DNA from: an uncultured Eubacteriaceae bacterium | GTDB lineage: Bacteria; Bacillota; Clostridia; Eubacteriales; Eubacteriaceae | Assembly (NCBI GenBank): GCA_947630385.1 | Contig: CANRHG010000139.1 | Coordinates: forward strand, 1-5,033 | Direction of reading: 5' to 3' | Length of the DNA stretch: 5,033 nucleotides | Part shown: piece after piece, positions 4,482-5,033 of the stretch | How the letters are laid out: every line of letters starts with the position of its first letter | How positions within the stretch are numbered: the first letter of the stretch is position 1 | The notes under the pieces: generated by a model | Databases searched by the model: none | What the model was told of the DNA's origin: nothing | Seen by the model: the letters and a program-made list of their open reading frames with translations, nothing else | Program-made: the position numbers and the translations under genes

Positions 4482-5033
4482 ACGAAATCCTTTACTTTCT
4501 TATAAATCCCGTCCGCGTCGAGCCCGAACTCTTTGATGAGTTCTTCGGCTTTACCGGACTTGCCGAACTGGTCGTTGATCCCGATACGTTTAACCGGGAC
4601 CGGGTTTTGTTCGCTTAAAACTTCCGTCACGGCGCTTCCGAGACCGCCGATGATGTTGTGTTCTTCGATGGTCACGACCTTGCCCGTCTTTTTGGCGGAC
4701 TCTACGATGAGTTCCGCGTCGATGGGTTTTATCGTGGGCATGTTGATGACTTCGGCCTTTATGCCTTCTTCGGCGAGTTTTTCTGCCGCTTCTAAGGTCG
4801 CCGAGACCGGAAGTCCCGTCGCGATCAAGGTCACGTCGTCGCCTTCTCTTAAGACCTGGCCCTTACCGATTTCAAATTCGTATTCGTCTTCATCAAAAAT
4901 CACCGGAACGGCGAGCCTTCCAAAGCGGATGTAGACCGGACCTTCGTATTCGGCCGCCGCTTTGACCGCCGCGCGCGCTTCGACGTCGTCGGCCGGGCTT
5001 AAAACGACCATGCCCGGGATCATGCGCATGATC
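4478..5033 (-). CDS. Transketolase C-terminal subunit, C-terminal part (5' end outside window)
   Basis: The frame is open to the window edge and gives 184 residues before TGA at 4478-4480. It covers the end of the pyrimidine-binding domain (MIPGMVVLSPADDVEARAA, then PVYIRFGR) and the whole transketolase C-terminal domain, including VTLIATGLPVSATLEAAEKL, VINMPTIKPID, VVTIEEHNIIGGLGSAVTEV and the closing DQFGKSGKAEELIKEFGL. This is typical of the separate C-terminal subunit (about 310 residues) of split bacterial transketolases, which pairs with a thiamine-diphosphate-binding N-terminal subunit that would be encoded upstream of the window. A full-length transketolase cannot be ruled out from this part alone; the short, non-DXS-like end argues against 1-deoxyxylulose-5-phosphate synthase. 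It transfers two-carbon units between pentose, tetrose and hexose phosphates. It is followed directly by rpiB, consistent with a pentose-phosphate operon. Confidence 0.87.
   Translation of the reverse strand, partial: IMRMIPGMVVLSPADDVEARAAVKAAAEYEGPVYIRFGRLAVPVIFDEDEYEFEIGKGQVLREGDDVTLIATGLPVSATLEAAEKLAEEGIKAEVINMPTIKPIDAELIVESAKKTGKVVTIEEHNIIGGLGSAVTEVLSEQNPVPVKRIGINDQFGKSGKAEELIKEFGLDADGIYKKVKDFV

Noticed and set aside
1..5033. Mobile elements, CRISPR arrays, tRNA genes, riboswitches or long repeats
   Set aside because: No direct-repeat array, terminal inverted repeats, transposase motifs or tRNA-like cloverleaf were seen, and there is almost no non-coding sequence to hold a riboswitch.

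Overview
The window is almost completely coding and holds the ends of two operons that converge near position 3111. Base composition is moderately GC-rich. The gene content is a glutamate-synthase-like module with a glutamine-synthetase-family protein and an ANTAR antiterminator, facing a transketolase/RpiB group. This fits an anaerobic member of the Bacillota (Clostridia or Erysipelotrichia-like), but that is inferred from gene families; no rRNA or marker gene is present. There is no tRNA, rRNA, CRISPR array, insertion sequence or clear Rho-independent terminator.

Left operon (+ strand, 1-3114). In order it holds the C-terminal part of an FAD/NAD(P) pyridine-nucleotide-disulfide oxidoreductase, a stand-alone GXGXG beta-helix protein related to the C-terminal domain of the glutamate synthase large subunit, a glutamine-synthetase-family protein, and an ANTAR-domain protein. 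All three junctions are the same TGATG stop/start overlap, so the four products are probably made by coupled translation. In related clusters the remaining glutamate-synthase parts (class II amidotransferase, FMN/Fe-S synthase domain, ferredoxin-like protein) lie nearby; here they would have to be upstream of the window. The glutamine synthetase relative lacks several residues treated as essential in the family (Asp50, Glu129, Glu327, Arg339 and Glu357, Salmonella numbering). The ANTAR protein lacks the phospho-acceptor Asp in its receiver. The pair therefore looks less like enzyme plus two-component regulator and more like a possible non-catalytic sensor with an RNA-binding antiterminator. 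That is a hypothesis.

Right operon (- strand, reading 5033 to 3092). In order it holds the C-terminal part of a transketolase C-terminal subunit, a canonical ribose-5-phosphate isomerase B, a four-helix membrane protein of unknown function, a 55-residue protein of unknown function with a GTG start, and a second, divergent RpiB/LacA/LacB-family isomerase. Every junction overlaps. The second isomerase appears frameshifted near 3150-3152: its expected C-terminus continues in the -1 frame and stops at 3111. With the frame restored, the two opposing operons share only four bases (TTAG) of interlocked stop codons.

Together the left operon concerns nitrogen assimilation and its control, and the right one the non-oxidative pentose phosphate pathway, perhaps with a tetrose- or other sugar-phosphate isomerase feeding transketolase.
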